In this document: positions 1 through 10,646 of the stretch, in pieces
How the letters are laid out: each line of letters starts with the position of its first letter
How positions within the stretch are numbered: position 1 is the first letter of the stretch
Source: Selaginella moellendorffii
Taxonomy: Eukaryota > Streptophyta > Lycopodiopsida > Selaginellales > Selaginellaceae
Direction: 5' to 3'
Assembly: GCF_000143415.4 (NCBI RefSeq)
Contig: NW_003314291.1
Location: 540,006-604,005 of the forward strand
DNA: 64,000 nt
The notes under the pieces: model-generated
Told to the model about the DNA's origin: nothing
Databases searched by the model: none
What the model saw: the letters and a program-made list of their open reading frames with translations, nothing else
Position numbers and translations under genes: made by a program

Positions 1-1793
1 AGAGGGTCACGTTCTTTTTGGTCTTCTGGTATTTGCAAATCTTGTTTTCAATAGATACTAAGATGGTTCTTGTCCAGGTCAAGGGTCTGTTGAACTCCTC
101 TGAAGGAGGGTTGCAAGCACAAATTCTCGAAATAATGAGAATGCTCTTGGACTCTGAACCATCAGAACAGGTATGAGGTCAATTTTAGTGTTTTTGCATT
201 TTTTATTGATTTTTGGAGTTGGAAAGCAGCAGCCAACCGAAAAGATTGCGTACTTGGAGATGTTCTATGAAAAATACATAGATCAGCTTGTTGAAGTGTT
301 AACTTCTTCCTGTCCGACAAAGGTGGTTACGGAACATTCGAAGCGAGTCCCTACGGTAGAGAAAACACAAGCATCTGGCGAGGTGCTCGGCAACATTTGT
401 GAATTGATGTGCTTTTGCGTACTGCATCATGGATACAGGATGAAGTAAGTGCTACTTTCATTTAATCAAGCTAAGAGACTGTTTGCAGGTATTACGTGAT
501 GCGGAACAACGTTGTAGAGAAGGTCTTGCGCCTTGTTCGAAGGAAGGAAAAAGTCCTTGTCGTCGCGGCTGTGAGGTTCCTCCGAACTTGTGTGGGGCTT
601 AAGGTGATGGTTTTGTGCGATGTGGTTCGGTACTAACGCCATTATTACAGGATAACTTTTATGCTCGGTACCTTATTAAGAATAATCTTTTTGAGCCTGT
701 TATTCAGGCGTTTTTAGCTAACGGAAACCGATATAACCTTCTTAACTCAGCTGTATTGGAGTTGCTTGATTTTATCCGGAAGGTAAATCTTTGCTATACT
801 TTTTACGAAGCTTAATTTCTTTTGTTACAGTCGAATTTGAAGGATCTTCTCATACATATTGTTGAAAACTACGGCAAAAAGCTGGAATGCGTCGACTATG
901 TTGATACTGTTAAGCAACTGAAGGTGAAATATGACCAGGTGAGCAGAGTTTGAGTGTTTTTTTTTTTCGCATTCTTTAATGTTTTACTTAGCAGTATATG
1001 GATGATTCTACTACGTCTAATCGAGAAGCTCCTGCCGGACCTAGTGGAATAGAAACTAGTTCCGACCGCTTTATTGGCCCGCTTCCCAGTCTAAGGAAAA
1101 GGAAAGACGAACGTGCACTTGATAAGGCTGAAGAAGATTATTTCAACGAGGATAGGTACGTGCTGCTTTACTTTATAGGCACTGGTTTTTAACTTCCGAC
1201 TTGCTCAGTGATGACGAAGAGGACAGCGCACAAACGTCTCAGACTATCACAGTCAATGGCAATGCAGTAGAGGATGCGCCATTCAGGTTAGTCGTTCATC
1301 TCTTTGGAAGATTTTTCTCTTGCTAATTTGTCCCTACAGACCATTCTGCTTGGTTGACTATGACGATGAAGATGACGATTCCCTTGTCCCTAGCAATGGG
1401 AAAAGCCGTCCTCGAAAGAGTGATGGATCGGAACACTGGCCTCATGCTAAGCGGAGGCCTCATCTAGGCGACTTTTCTATACACAAAAAGCTCAGACAAG
1501 ACAGTGGTGGCCAGTCCGAATTGGGAAAGCAAGAGGTCGATGGAATCAACAGGATATCAGTCGAGGGGAAACCACAGATTGGTAGAACAACTGATCAACA
1601 ACCTGGTAACTTGAAAGGTGGTCTTGACGACAAACGGGACTCCACTAAATCTTCGAGTAGCAAGGTCAGGGATGATAGCGTGGTCTCAAGACTAGGAGCT
1701 CCAGGCCGGGTCAGTGCTGGATGCAAGCTCCAGATCGAGGCCAAGCCACGGATCCCGGCAGCATCGTCTCCAGAGCAATCGAGTAGCCGATAG
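1..1793 (+). CDS. PP4 regulatory subunit 3 (SMEK/PSY2-like), 3' part
   Basis: Family role: PP4R3/SMEK proteins target the protein phosphatase 4 catalytic subunit to nuclear substrates. The gene enters from the left edge, so the N-terminal EVH1-like domain is not visible. Exons read by frame and splice sites: about 78-170, 230-444, 489-603, 651-782, 831-938, 995-1155, 1209-1286 and 1340-1793, all joining in frame. Visible conserved stretches of the SMEK armadillo-like region include [13 protein letters not shown], a [16 protein letters not shown] segment, [19 protein letters not shown] and [19 protein letters not shown]. The C-terminus turns acidic and low-complexity (DYDDEDDDS, then Lys/Ser-rich), as is usual in this family. 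Stop TAG at 1791-1793. Introns are 40-60 bp. Identity is firm from the arm-repeat region; the exact left boundary of the first exon is uncertain. Confidence 0.88.
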
Positions 1794-3069
1794 CAGCCGA
1801 AAATGGATGACCAGTGTACAACGAGCTCGTGTTTTTTGGGACCGCGAAGCAGCGGGATATGTACGAGTAGGGAAGATTAACTTTCGGTGCTGGGACGGTC
1901 GCCAGAGCGAGCAGCAAGCAGATTTTTGACAAAAACGATCCAGGCGAAGGTCGAGTGAGCTTAACAAAGTCCGGAGAGAAAATGCAGGAAGGGATGGAAG
2001 TTTTTCTTATATTTTTTTTTATCAGGAGCTCACCGGTGACGTGAGGGAAGCTCTACAATCGCGACACATTGTCAAGGTCTCTAAATAAATCCATCAACAA
2101 CATCAACACTGACTGGGTGGGACGCAGGGTAAAGACTTTGGACCGCGGAAAAGAAGAAAGAAAGAAAGAAAAGAGACCACGACGAAGATGACATACCTAT
2201 ATACTATATAACTGTTTGGTGATGGTGGTGTGTAAACTGGTCTCACTCGAGGAATGTAAAAAAGAAATCGAGAGAGTGCGCGTTTGCGCGTTTGCGCGTT
2301 TGTTCTCTCATGCGATCAAGGTTCGCGAAGAACACTTGCTTTCTAAAGTCTTTAAGTTTAGCAAAGAACATAGGAACCTGACCGTACAATGCTGTCAATA
2401 GGTAGTGTGTACGGAAGAAAACCTCCATCCAAACCAACTTGCCCACAGGGAACTTTCAAACGTGAGAATATGCCGGCGCGAATATCCCACGGCTGAGCTT
2501 CGTGACACGTAGGCGGCCAAAAAGCAACGTTTCTTTGACCCCCGGAGGACTCTGGCTTACGCTCTAAGGACACTGTCCCTAAATGCCAGGCCGTTCATTT
2601 CACTCGATTCACTCATTCTTTTCACTCCTCTCGCGAGGTAGCTCGGCTTCGTTGTGGATGCCGCTAGGGTTTTGCGGCGTGCTAGCTAGGGTTTTCCCGG
2701 GGGCCGGAGGAGCATGGCGCTGCGCGAGCGCCGGCGGCGCCTCTCTATCGCTCCGCGGGATTCGTGATTCGTGATTTGCCCGGATTTCATCTCTCGACGG
2801 TCGGCAGCGTGAAATATCGGCATCGGGAGCTGGCTGCTGGGGTTTGGCTAGATTCCACGAGGGGCTCGCTGGCCGGTAAGCGCCTTGAGGTAGATCGATA
2901 GCTTCTTCGCTCGAAATCTGGCTACATTCTGATATAGCTTGCGCAGATCTGCTCCGGGAGCCGGGCGGCGCGATCTGCGAGTCGCATCGCACGAGTCTTT
3001 TCGCCGGGGCTTTAGGCACAGATCCGAGAGGCTTTTGAGCATCCGGTGATCTGTGGATCTCCAGCGGCA
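1794..3069. other. Intergenic: PP4R3 3' side and CDPK 5' leader
   Basis: No coding exon is supported here. The first part should hold the PP4R3 3' UTR. From about 2580 the sequence becomes CT- and GC-rich with no ATG in good context until 3070, consistent with promoter and 5' leader of the CDPK. A short in-frame ATG at 3046 lies 24 nt before the CDPK start I chose. Confidence 0.4.
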
Positions 3070-4665
3070 ATGGGGAACTGCTGCGCGACGCCAGGTATCA
3101 AGAGGAAGGAGCGAAAGCCCAATCCTTTTGCTCAGGATGGATTCAAGGGGACCGGGCCGCCCAAGGTGATAATGAAGGAGCATGCGCCGGGAATGTCCGT
3201 CCAGCAGGGAGTGGACATCAACGAGAAGTACGTTCTCGGCAAGGAATTGGGCCGCGGAGAATTTGGCATCACCTATCTGTGCACGGGCAAGGAGAGCCAG
3301 GAGGATCTAGCTTGCAAGTCCATCTCCAAATCCAAGCTCCGGACGGCAGTGGACATCGACGACGTGAGGAGGGAGGTCCAGATCATGCACCACTTGCCGC
3401 GGCATCCCAATGTGGTGGCGCTCAAGGATGTTTTCGAGGATGGCAATGCTGTCCACCTGGTGATGGAGCTCTGCGAGGGAGGGGAGCTGTTCGACAGGAT
3501 CATTGCACGCGGCCACTACAGCGAGAGGGCGGCTGCCGGGATCACGAGGACCATCGTGGAGGTCGTGCAAGTCTGCCACAAGCACGGCGTCATGCACAGG
3601 GATCTCAAGCCGGAGAACTTCCTCTTCGCGAACAAGAAGGAGAACTCGCCACTGAAAGCGATCGACTTCGGGTTGTCCGTCTTCTTCAGGCCGGGAGAGA
3701 GGTTCTCGGAGATTGTGGGGAGCCCATACTACATGGCACCCGAAGTTCTCAAGCGGAACTATGGGCCGGAGATCGATGTGTGGAGCGCGGGTGTGATCCT
3801 TTACATTCTGCTGTCGGGAGTCCCACCATTTTGGGCCGAGTCGGAGCAGGGTGTGGCGCAGGCTATTCTTCGCGGCCAGATCGAGTTCAAGCGGGACCCG
3901 TGGCCAAAGATATCTGAGAACGCGAAGTCGCTCGTGCAAAACATGTTGATGCCGGATCCAAAGCAACGCTACACGGCTCAGCAGGTCCTCGATCACCCGT
4001 GGCTGCAAAACGCGAAGAAGGCGTCGAACGTTCCACTGGGGGACGTCGTGAGGAACAGGCTGAAGCAGTTTTCAGCGATGAACAAGCTCAAGAGGAAGGC
4101 CCTGCAGATGATCACGGAGCTTCTGTCGGGTGACGAGGTCGAGAGCTACAAGGACATGTTCAAGGTGATGGACCAGAAGAATGAGGGCAGCATCACGTAC
4201 GACGAGCTCAAGGTTGGCCTGGCGAAGATTGGCTCGCAGCTGGCGGAGAGCGAGGCGAAGCTGCTGATGGAAGCGGCGGACGTGAATAACAAGGGGACGC
4301 TTGACTACCAAGAGTTCGTGGCCATGATGATCCACATACAGAGGATGGACAATGATGAGTACCTGCGGAAGGCTTTCAACCGGCTGGACAAGGACGAGAG
4401 CGGATTCATTGAGAAGGAGGAGCTTCGAGAAGCTCTGTACGATGATCGTGGGGCCAGCGAGACGGAGATGATCGACGACATCCTCCAGGAGGTTGATCTG
4501 GACAAGGATGGCAAGATAAGCTATGAGGAGTTTGCGTCGATGATGCGGACTGGAACCGACTGGCGGAAGGCTTCGAGACATTACTCGAGAGGACGGTACA
4601 ACAGTCTGAGCATTCGTCTACTCAGGGATGGTTCGCTCCAGTCTGGAAACTACGAGAAGCGGTGA
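3070..4665 (+). CDS. Calcium-dependent protein kinase (CDPK, group III-like), intronless
   Basis: Ser/Thr kinase that couples Ca2+ signals to phosphorylation. I start at 3070, not at the in-frame ATG at 3046, because this gives MGNCCATPG, a classic N-myristoylation/palmitoylation N-terminus; 531 aa. Kinase domain about residues 54-312: P-loop GRGEFG, catalytic Lys in [16 protein letters not shown] in AIDFGLS, APE in YYMAPEVL. The autoinhibitory junction follows (about 320-360). Then four EF-hands: the first two have atypical loops ([24 protein letters not shown]) and the last two are canonical ([24 protein letters not shown]). The C-terminal tail with [13 protein letters not shown] resembles the CPK7/8/32 subgroup. 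The reading frame is uninterrupted, whereas CDPKs of this group usually have several introns; a retrocopy origin is possible. Confidence 0.95.
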   Translation: MGNCCATPGIKRKERKPNPFAQDGFKGTGPPKVIMKEHAPGMSVQQGVDINEKYVLGKELGRGEFGITYLCTGKESQEDLACKSISKSKLRTAVDIDDVRREVQIMHHLPRHPNVVALKDVFEDGNAVHLVMELCEGGELFDRIIARGHYSERAAAGITRTIVEVVQVCHKHGVMHRDLKPENFLFANKKENSPLKAIDFGLSVFFRPGERFSEIVGSPYYMAPEVLKRNYGPEIDVWSAGVILYILLSGVPPFWAESEQGVAQAILRGQIEFKRDPWPKISENAKSLVQNMLMPDPKQRYTAQQVLDHPWLQNAKKASNVPLGDVVRNRLKQFSAMNKLKRKALQMITELLSGDEVESYKDMFKVMDQKNEGSITYDELKVGLAKIGSQLAESEAKLLMEAADVNNKGTLDYQEFVAMMIHIQRMDNDEYLRKAFNRLDKDESGFIEKEELREALYDDRGASETEMIDDILQEVDLDKDGKISYEEFASMMRTGTDWRKASRHYSRGRYNSLSIRLLRDGSLQSGNYEKR

Positions 4666-6109
4666 CAGGCTAAAGCTCTCTTCTTCTTCTTCTTCTTCTT
4701 CCCTTGAACGATGCGGCGCGCGTAGTATTCTGGGTTCTCATTTTCCAACCCTCTGGGAGGCTCACAACAAAGCGTAAGATCGTGATTTCGAGCACTTTCA
4801 GCTAAGTTTTCAAGTGTAGTGTTCTTTATTTTTTTTTTCCTTTCAGGATGTGGTAGTCGGCTGACTGTTACTCTTACAACTTCTATTGTACCATAGCTTT
4901 GAAACACCAGAAATGACAACATCTTTTGAGACCAGAGTAATGTCGTCCTTTTCTTAATGGCTATGGCTGACCCTTGAAGCATCACTGTCCACTGAGTGTG
5001 ATGTTGGTGGTTTTCTTCTCTCTCTCTCTCTTTTTTTTTTACTTCCAGCGACGCAGGTCCTACTTGCTAGCCCGTGTTTCTAGAGCTCGTAGAAGGTGAA
5101 ATAGAGCTGGTAATCAACAGGAGAATGCTTGCGGAAAGATGGGACCGGAGATAAAATATGGCTTCAAGTTTAGAGGTACGTACTTTATGTGAAGTATGGT
5201 CTGAATCTCACTGATTATTTTTTGTTTTCCTTGGCAAAATGATTGCACAGGTTCTGGCCTAGGAATAATTTAACCACGTCCACAAGCTACGCGATCGACG
5301 CCGTGTATTCTGTCGAGAATCTCCATCCACTGGACGGAGCCATTCGTTAACATTTTCCAGGTAGAGAGCTGCCAAAGGAATGTAAACTGATACGCTTGTG
5401 CAGGACGACAACTTTCGTCACGGGACTCCCCATAAAAACTGCTACACCCGCACAACACTACACGCAGGGGTCAATCTCAGACGGTACTTTTTCGGCACTT
5501 TAGTTTTTATTTCAATCTCTCTGCTGGCCCTGGCATGTAGTTTTTGTGCTAAAGTCTCTTGCCGGTTGCATTGCATTTAGCAACAGCTGGGCTCTAATTT
5601 ATCACCTTTTGTGTGCAGGGGATGGTGGCTCCATGTGCTGCTGTTGGTTGGGCCCGGCTCGAGTGGCTGCTTTGGCAGAGGAAAAGAGAGCGAGATCATA
5701 TGAATGAGGCCAAAGTTACGAGCAGCAACAGCACGTGAAACAGTCCAAGGCATCCTTCGGATTCACCAGAAGTGGTCACATCCCAGATTTTCATTGCGAC
5801 AAAGGAGGCGGGGCAGCCAGGGATTTGCCAAAAATCAAAGGCGAGTAGTTTTTCTTTTCTTTTCTTTTTGTTTCTAGCAAATGTTCTTTATGCAGCCGCT
5901 TATACCTTGTCTACAAATCGCTGAAGCTCAAGGCGCATATGCAATGTATTTATGCATCAGGTAATCCCTTCTTTGTTGCGGCTTTTGTTGAAACCAAGGT
6001 GTCCTAGCAGGAACTGAAGAGCGTGACCTTGTTCGGCCCGCTGCCAAACTTTAGTTCGATCGCAAGGCCAGGTATTGTACTTATCCATTTGTTTCCTTAA
6101 TACTTTTAA
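4666..6109. other. Intergenic; no convincing gene
   Basis: Starts with the CDPK 3' UTR, which has a (CTT)n tract at about 4679-4700 just after the stop. From about 5100 to 6090 there are several plausible GT/AG signals and T-rich stretches (for example an ATG at 5138 followed by a GTACGT donor near 5175), but I could not chain them into a protein. It may be spliced UTR, a noncoding transcript or decayed sequence. Confidence 0.3.
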
Positions 6110-6895
6110 TTAGAAGTCAAACTCAATCTCGTCGTCATCGTCGTCATCGTCCTCGTCTTCCTCCTCCTCGTCTTCCTCCTCCTCTTCCTCCTCTTCTCCT
6201 TCTCCTTCCTCTCCTTCTCCTTTGTTTTCGCTCGCTTTGTTTTTGCCTTTCACTAATTTCTTCAGGGCACTTCCAATCAATGCGACCTTGGATTGATGCT
6301 CTGTTTGTGCAGAGGGAGAACGTCGAGCCACTTTCCTGGTGTGCAAGATCAGCCTCAGCGCACCCGCGTCCCTGCAAAGTACCCGCTTCTAAGTAAGTGA
6401 GCAAAGATAAGTTCTCTCTTTCTGATCCATACTCTCCCTTCTTTGTTTGCAGCGGCCAGCAGCGATCATCGTAGCCGCATGCCAAGACTTTGTCGAGAAG
6501 AACTGTGCCGCGGCCAATGAGGTTATCGTAGAGCGAGTGGTCGTTCCGAACCTCCACACTGATCTCCTGGCACCCCGCGATCACTAACGCCACGAACTTC
6601 TTGTTAAACACAGGATTCACGCCACCATCTGCCACAGTGATACGCTTCCATCATCAGCTCGAATTTTCTCATCAAGCACAAGAAGAACTCACGCCGGAGA
6701 ACTCTGGTTCTAAACTTGTTGGATCCATACACCAATTCCACGAAAGGATCTTGCTTGCCAATCCATTCGGTGTTCTTCAAATTTTTCCCATCGAGAACTA
6801 AAACCACCACCACATTGACATTGTAGCTAAAATTCCAACGCTACAAACGTACCATTGATGTCGAGTTTCCACTCCCCTTGTTGAGTAGCAGCCAT
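6110..6895 (-). CDS. Small C2-domain protein with poly-acidic C-terminus
   Basis: Four exons on the minus strand join in frame: 6895-6853, 6797-6693, 6628-6433 and 6371-6110. The protein begins MAATQQGEWKLDINVLDGKN and continues with C2 features: KNTEWIGKQDPFVELVYG, then NPVFNKKFVALV, then EISVEVRNDHSLYDNLIGRG. These are the type-II plant small C2 pattern (SRC2/BAP-like), which binds phospholipid and Ca2+ at membranes; the Asp of QDPF is a typical Ca2+ ligand. After the C2 core the tail is Lys-rich (SALKKLVKGKNKASENK), then a run of about 35 almost pure Glu/Asp ending DEIEFDF. The acidic run is coded by CTC/CTT/ATC repeats on the plus strand. The ATG is 150 bp from the divergent PPR gene, so the promoters probably overlap. 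Confidence 0.8.
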
Positions 6896-7046
6896 CTTTT
6901 TCGCTTGGTCTCTTTGCTTGCGATGGGGCGAATTTAAAGAAGATAGTCAATGGAGGAGACTTGGTCAATGGAGACTAGGTCATCGAAGACTTATAATTCC
7001 ATCTTTGGAGAGAACCTGACAAATGCCACTTGGATCATGACTCTCG

Positions 7047-8852
7047 ATGAGAAGCAGCCCAATCTTGCGACAGGGATTGGAGGAATGCCGCGTCTACTGG
7101 GAGAATCTCCTGCGCGCCTGTGGGGATATGGGCGATCTAGCAGAGGCCCGCCGGCTCCACGCGCGAGTTCTCGCCAGCGACCACTCGCGCAGCCGATTCA
7201 TCGCCAATCTCGCCGTCCAGATGTATGGGAAGTGTGGCAGCGCCCGCGATGCTCGCCTTGCCTTCGATGACATAGATGCTCCAAACGTTTTCTCGCACAG
7301 CATCATGATCAGTGCATATGCCCAGAATGGCCATTTGGTGGATGCACAGCGGCATTTTGATTCTATGCTCGAGAGGAATGATGTTACTTGGAATGCGATG
7401 ATCGCTGGATTCGGGCAGCATGGAGCTCTTCCGGACGTGTGGATTTTCTTCTCCCGGATCCCTGCCAGGAACGCGGTGTCGTGGGTTTCGGCGTTTCAAG
7501 CATATGCCCAAAAAGGGCATTTGCGCGAGGCGAAGAGCTTGTTTGATCAGATGCCCGAGCTGAGTGTGATCTCGTGGAGCGCCATGCTGACGGCCTATGC
7601 CGACTATGGGGACATCCAAGACGCGATCGCGTTGTTTGAGAGGATGCCGGAGTGGAGTATCGTGAGTTGGAACGCGATGTTTCGAGCCTACGCATGGAAC
7701 TCGCGGCTCCGGGAAGCCGAGGAGATGTTTCACCAGATGCCCGAGTGGAGTGTGGTATCGTGGACGACTTTGCTTCGAGCGTATGCTCGGCACGGCCAGC
7801 TACACCGGGCGAAGGTTGTGTTTGATGCCATTGCCGAAAGGGACGCTATTGCGTGGGTGGCGATGATCTCGGGCTATGGCCAGGAGGGCTGCGTCCTAGA
7901 GGCTTTTGCGATGTTTTCAAGAATGCCCAAGTGGAACGCGGTGGCCGTGAATGCGATGGCTACTGCATATGCTGAGACGGGGTATTTGCTGCAGGCGGAG
8001 GAGCTGCTCAGGTCTGTGCCTGATCCGAATTCCGTTTCATGGACGCCGCTGGTCACCGCACTCGGAATCCGAGGTGAAGCTGAAAAGTCCAAAGAGATTT
8101 ACGACGCTATGCCGCGGCACGACGTCGTGTCCAAAACCGCTATGCTTACCGTGTTTGCACAAAACCGGCATATTGACAATGCCGACCACCTGTTTCGAGA
8201 GATGGATGTGAGGGATTCGAGCTCTTGGTCAGCTATTCTTGCGGGTTTCGTTCACAACTTAGGTCTTCCTGAAGCGAGAGATGTTTTTGGAAAGATGCCT
8301 TCGTGGGATCTCGTCGCTTGGACGCTTTTACTGACAGCAAATGCCCATTGCGGGGAATTGCAAGCTGCTCAAGAGGTGTTCGACCTCATGCCAGACCGAG
8401 ACATTCTGGCTTGGAACGCGATGCTGGCAGCGCTTGCGCAACAAGACCATGGCGAATCCTTCCGCGCTCTCGAGCTTATGTGCCTTGACGGGGTCAATCC
8501 AAACGAATTCTCCTTCTTGAATGTGCTGCTCGCTTGCAGCCACATTGGCGTGCTCGTTGCCGCTCGATACTACTTCCTGGCGATGGCGGCGGACCACTGC
8601 CTTGCTCCGCTCAAAGCCCACTATTTGTTTGTGGCTGACTTGCTTGGAAGATCGGGACTCCTGTACGAGTCCGAGGAGCTTATCCATTCCATGCCATTTG
8701 CTGCAGACGATGTGGCCTGGGGGAGCCTCCTTGGATCTTGTAACGTTCACTTGGACGAGAAAAGAGCTGCACGGGCTGCTGAGAAGATAGTGAAGCTTAA
8801 TCCAGACATTTCTTCTCCATATGTGCTTCTCTCCAATATTTGTATGAACTGA
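7047..8852 (+). CDS. PLS-type pentatricopeptide repeat protein, no DYW domain
   Basis: Sequence-specific organellar RNA-binding protein family, usually involved in C-to-U editing, splicing or RNA stability. Single exon, 601 aa. Tandem 31-35 residue PPR motifs run from about residue 45 to 500. Signatures include NLAVQMYGKCGS, then repeats of the form VVSWNAM-AYA-G-L-EA--LF--MP. The C-terminus reaches an E-like region (VAWGSLLGSCNVH, AEKIVKLNPD, PYVLLSNICMN) and stops, so the E+ and DYW deaminase domains are absent. If it takes part in editing it would need a DYW partner in trans. No clear transit peptide is visible. The gene lies head to head with the C2 gene. Confidence 0.9.
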   Translation: MRSSPILRQGLEECRVYWENLLRACGDMGDLAEARRLHARVLASDHSRSRFIANLAVQMYGKCGSARDARLAFDDIDAPNVFSHSIMISAYAQNGHLVDAQRHFDSMLERNDVTWNAMIAGFGQHGALPDVWIFFSRIPARNAVSWVSAFQAYAQKGHLREAKSLFDQMPELSVISWSAMLTAYADYGDIQDAIALFERMPEWSIVSWNAMFRAYAWNSRLREAEEMFHQMPEWSVVSWTTLLRAYARHGQLHRAKVVFDAIAERDAIAWVAMISGYGQEGCVLEAFAMFSRMPKWNAVAVNAMATAYAETGYLLQAEELLRSVPDPNSVSWTPLVTALGIRGEAEKSKEIYDAMPRHDVVSKTAMLTVFAQNRHIDNADHLFREMDVRDSSSWSAILAGFVHNLGLPEARDVFGKMPSWDLVAWTLLLTANAHCGELQAAQEVFDLMPDRDILAWNAMLAALAQQDHGESFRALELMCLDGVNPNEFSFLNVLLACSHIGVLVAARYYFLAMAADHCLAPLKAHYLFVADLLGRSGLLYESEELIHSMPFAADDVAWGSLLGSCNVHLDEKRAARAAEKIVKLNPDISSPYVLLSNICMN

Positions 8853-8984
8853 AAGGTACATTTTAAACATTAGATCAAGATTTTGTCATAGTTCCACCAA
8901 CATTCTATCATATCTTTATCTTTTTGTAAAAAAAATGATAAAAGTGCACGTACAAAGTGTTGCCAACCTTAGAAATAGCAAGGG

Positions 8985-9065
8985 GCTCCAAAACCTTCCT
9001 CCTCTTGGGGTGCTGCAACTCCTCCGCGTTGCGCTTCTCAATTCTCGAACCCTTAAGAAGTTCAT
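8985..9065 (-). pseudogene. Fragment similar to the first exon of the 10618 gene
   Basis: Read on the minus strand this stretch gives EKRNAEELQHPKRRKV. It parallels SKKRNAEEDEHPGSKRKQ, the first coding exon of the unrecognised gene starting at 10618. A 19-nt block around KRNAEE and the upstream GGTTCG-GAATT context are shared. No continuing exons were found beside it. I read it as a small duplicated relic. Confidence 0.5.
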
Positions 9066-9247
9066 GCCAGGAGATCAGTGTGGAGTTTTGGAGCGAAAAA
9101 AAAATTTATTTACTGTCCAAATAACAAAATATCAAAGTCAAGACTACTCCAAATGGTGAAAATCTCTGAAGAGGAACACCATACTTAAAGCCCTTGAGCA
9201 GTAAGCCCGTTTTGATCGCTCCAGCAGCCAGTTCGTAGTCGGACACA

Positions 9248-10618
9248 TTACCTAGAGGTGTGTTTGTTCGCCAGCCACTTCATGGCACACGTTTTCTCAT
9301 GCTCGTCCAAAAAGTATTGTGGCTCTTCTGCAAAGAATAACACAATGCTAAGCATCCAGCTTTAAAACTCTGCACTCACTTCTGGCCATCTTCAAGAGGA
9401 TCATCATATAAAGCCTACCTGTAATAACATAAACATAACCAACACCCACTCCAAGAAAGAGCAGATCTAAAGCATTACCGTCGTGCAATCCAGATCGAAA
9501 GACAACCTATCAGCAGATATAAAAGTCCTGCCGCAGCAGTTAGACTAGAATTTCATGGCAGGATCTGCAGGAACAACTGCAGCACACACGAAATAAGAAA
9601 AGAGAAGAGAACAAGAAAAAAGAGCAAGGAACAAACCCGCTCTTACTCAAGGCCGTTTGAAACAGAGCTCTACACAGCTGAAGAAGGGTGAGAGAAAACA
9701 GTATGTCACAGAAAACAGGAATCTGTGTATGCCCTCAAGCACGTCCAGGATCAGCTGCTCAGAACAAACTTGTCAGAACAAGTATCGAATGCGAAGTCAC
9801 AGTCACATTCAGAGGCGGAATGACCATCTCATGGTCCTCAACTTGAACGCCATCCTGAAAAATCTTTTGCGGAAAAAGCAACCACTCGTGTATGTGCACA
9901 GGGTGAAGAGGCGAGCCATGGCGCCTGTTGTAAGGACCCTCAACGAGACCTTGCGCGAGACGGATCATATTCGTCGTCCCTGGCAGTGAAGAAGCTTGCT
10001 GCAGCTTGGTCAACAAAACCTGCGCTAGTCAACACCAGTCAGCAGCCAGCAGACTTCCTGATTACCTTGCAGCGCCAATCCAGTGCGAATAAACGACGTA
10101 TTGTATTCGCCGAACCACATGTTCAGCTCGTACCGCTTTGGATACTCCACTGCGAAGCAGAAAGTGATTTTTCCTTGAGGAGAAAAGTAGACAACAGGTA
10201 CCTAAGTCTTTAAGCTCCATGTGAGCATTCAAGCGCAAAACTTCTTCGCACCTACAATGGCCTTGAATGAACGTCAGTGCAGCACAACATAAACTAAAGA
10301 CATTACCGTCAACACCCAGTTGTACGCCTCCCACATCGGTTGCCGCGATCGATTACAGTGTCAGAGGCGGACCCAATTCTAAAGCATCAAAGACATCACA
10401 CATACGCTATAGTGATGCATAGCTCAGTAGCCAGCACAAAACAAAGAAATTTTCTTCTTCTTCCGTGTATTCCAGGCATAGCGAAGATAAACGCGCTGCA
10501 TCTTCTTCAAAAATCGCATCACCAGGCTCCTGCATGCATGCGCTATCAGAATCATTACCTGCTTCCTCTTGGATCCCGGATGCTCATCCTCCTCCGCGTT
10601 GCGCTTCTTGCTCTCCAT
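9248..10618 (-). CDS. Unrecognised multi-exon gene with a C-terminal membrane segment
   Basis: Reconstructed from splice signals and frame continuity; the family was not recognised. Exon 1 (10618-10559) encodes MESKKRNAEEDEHPGSKRKQ, a basic/acidic start. An exon near 10254-10204 reads CEEVLRLNAHMELKDL. It joins in frame to 10149-10066, VEYPKRYELNMWFGEYNT, and then to sequence reading GFVDQAAASFFTARDDEYDP and VHIHEWLLFPQ (about 10020-9845). Near the 3' end an exon reads LLYLLIGCLSIWIARR, a good transmembrane helix. The last exon (9327-9248) ends KHTSR-stop. Exons between about 9840 and 9540 are uncertain, so the whole chain is provisional. The ATG is only 28 bp downstream of the stop of the PPR gene on the same strand. 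Confidence 0.45.
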
Positions 10619-10646
10619 CGCCGAATTCCCGAACCCTACCACCTTT

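Noticed and set aside
3307-4008. 233-codon minus-strand frame opposite the CDPK kinase domain
   Set aside because: Shadow of GC-rich kinase coding; no independent motif or start context.
5130-6090. Small gene starting MGPEIKYGFKFR near 5138
   Set aside because: The next exon in frame hits a stop after a few codons and no further chain or motif was found.
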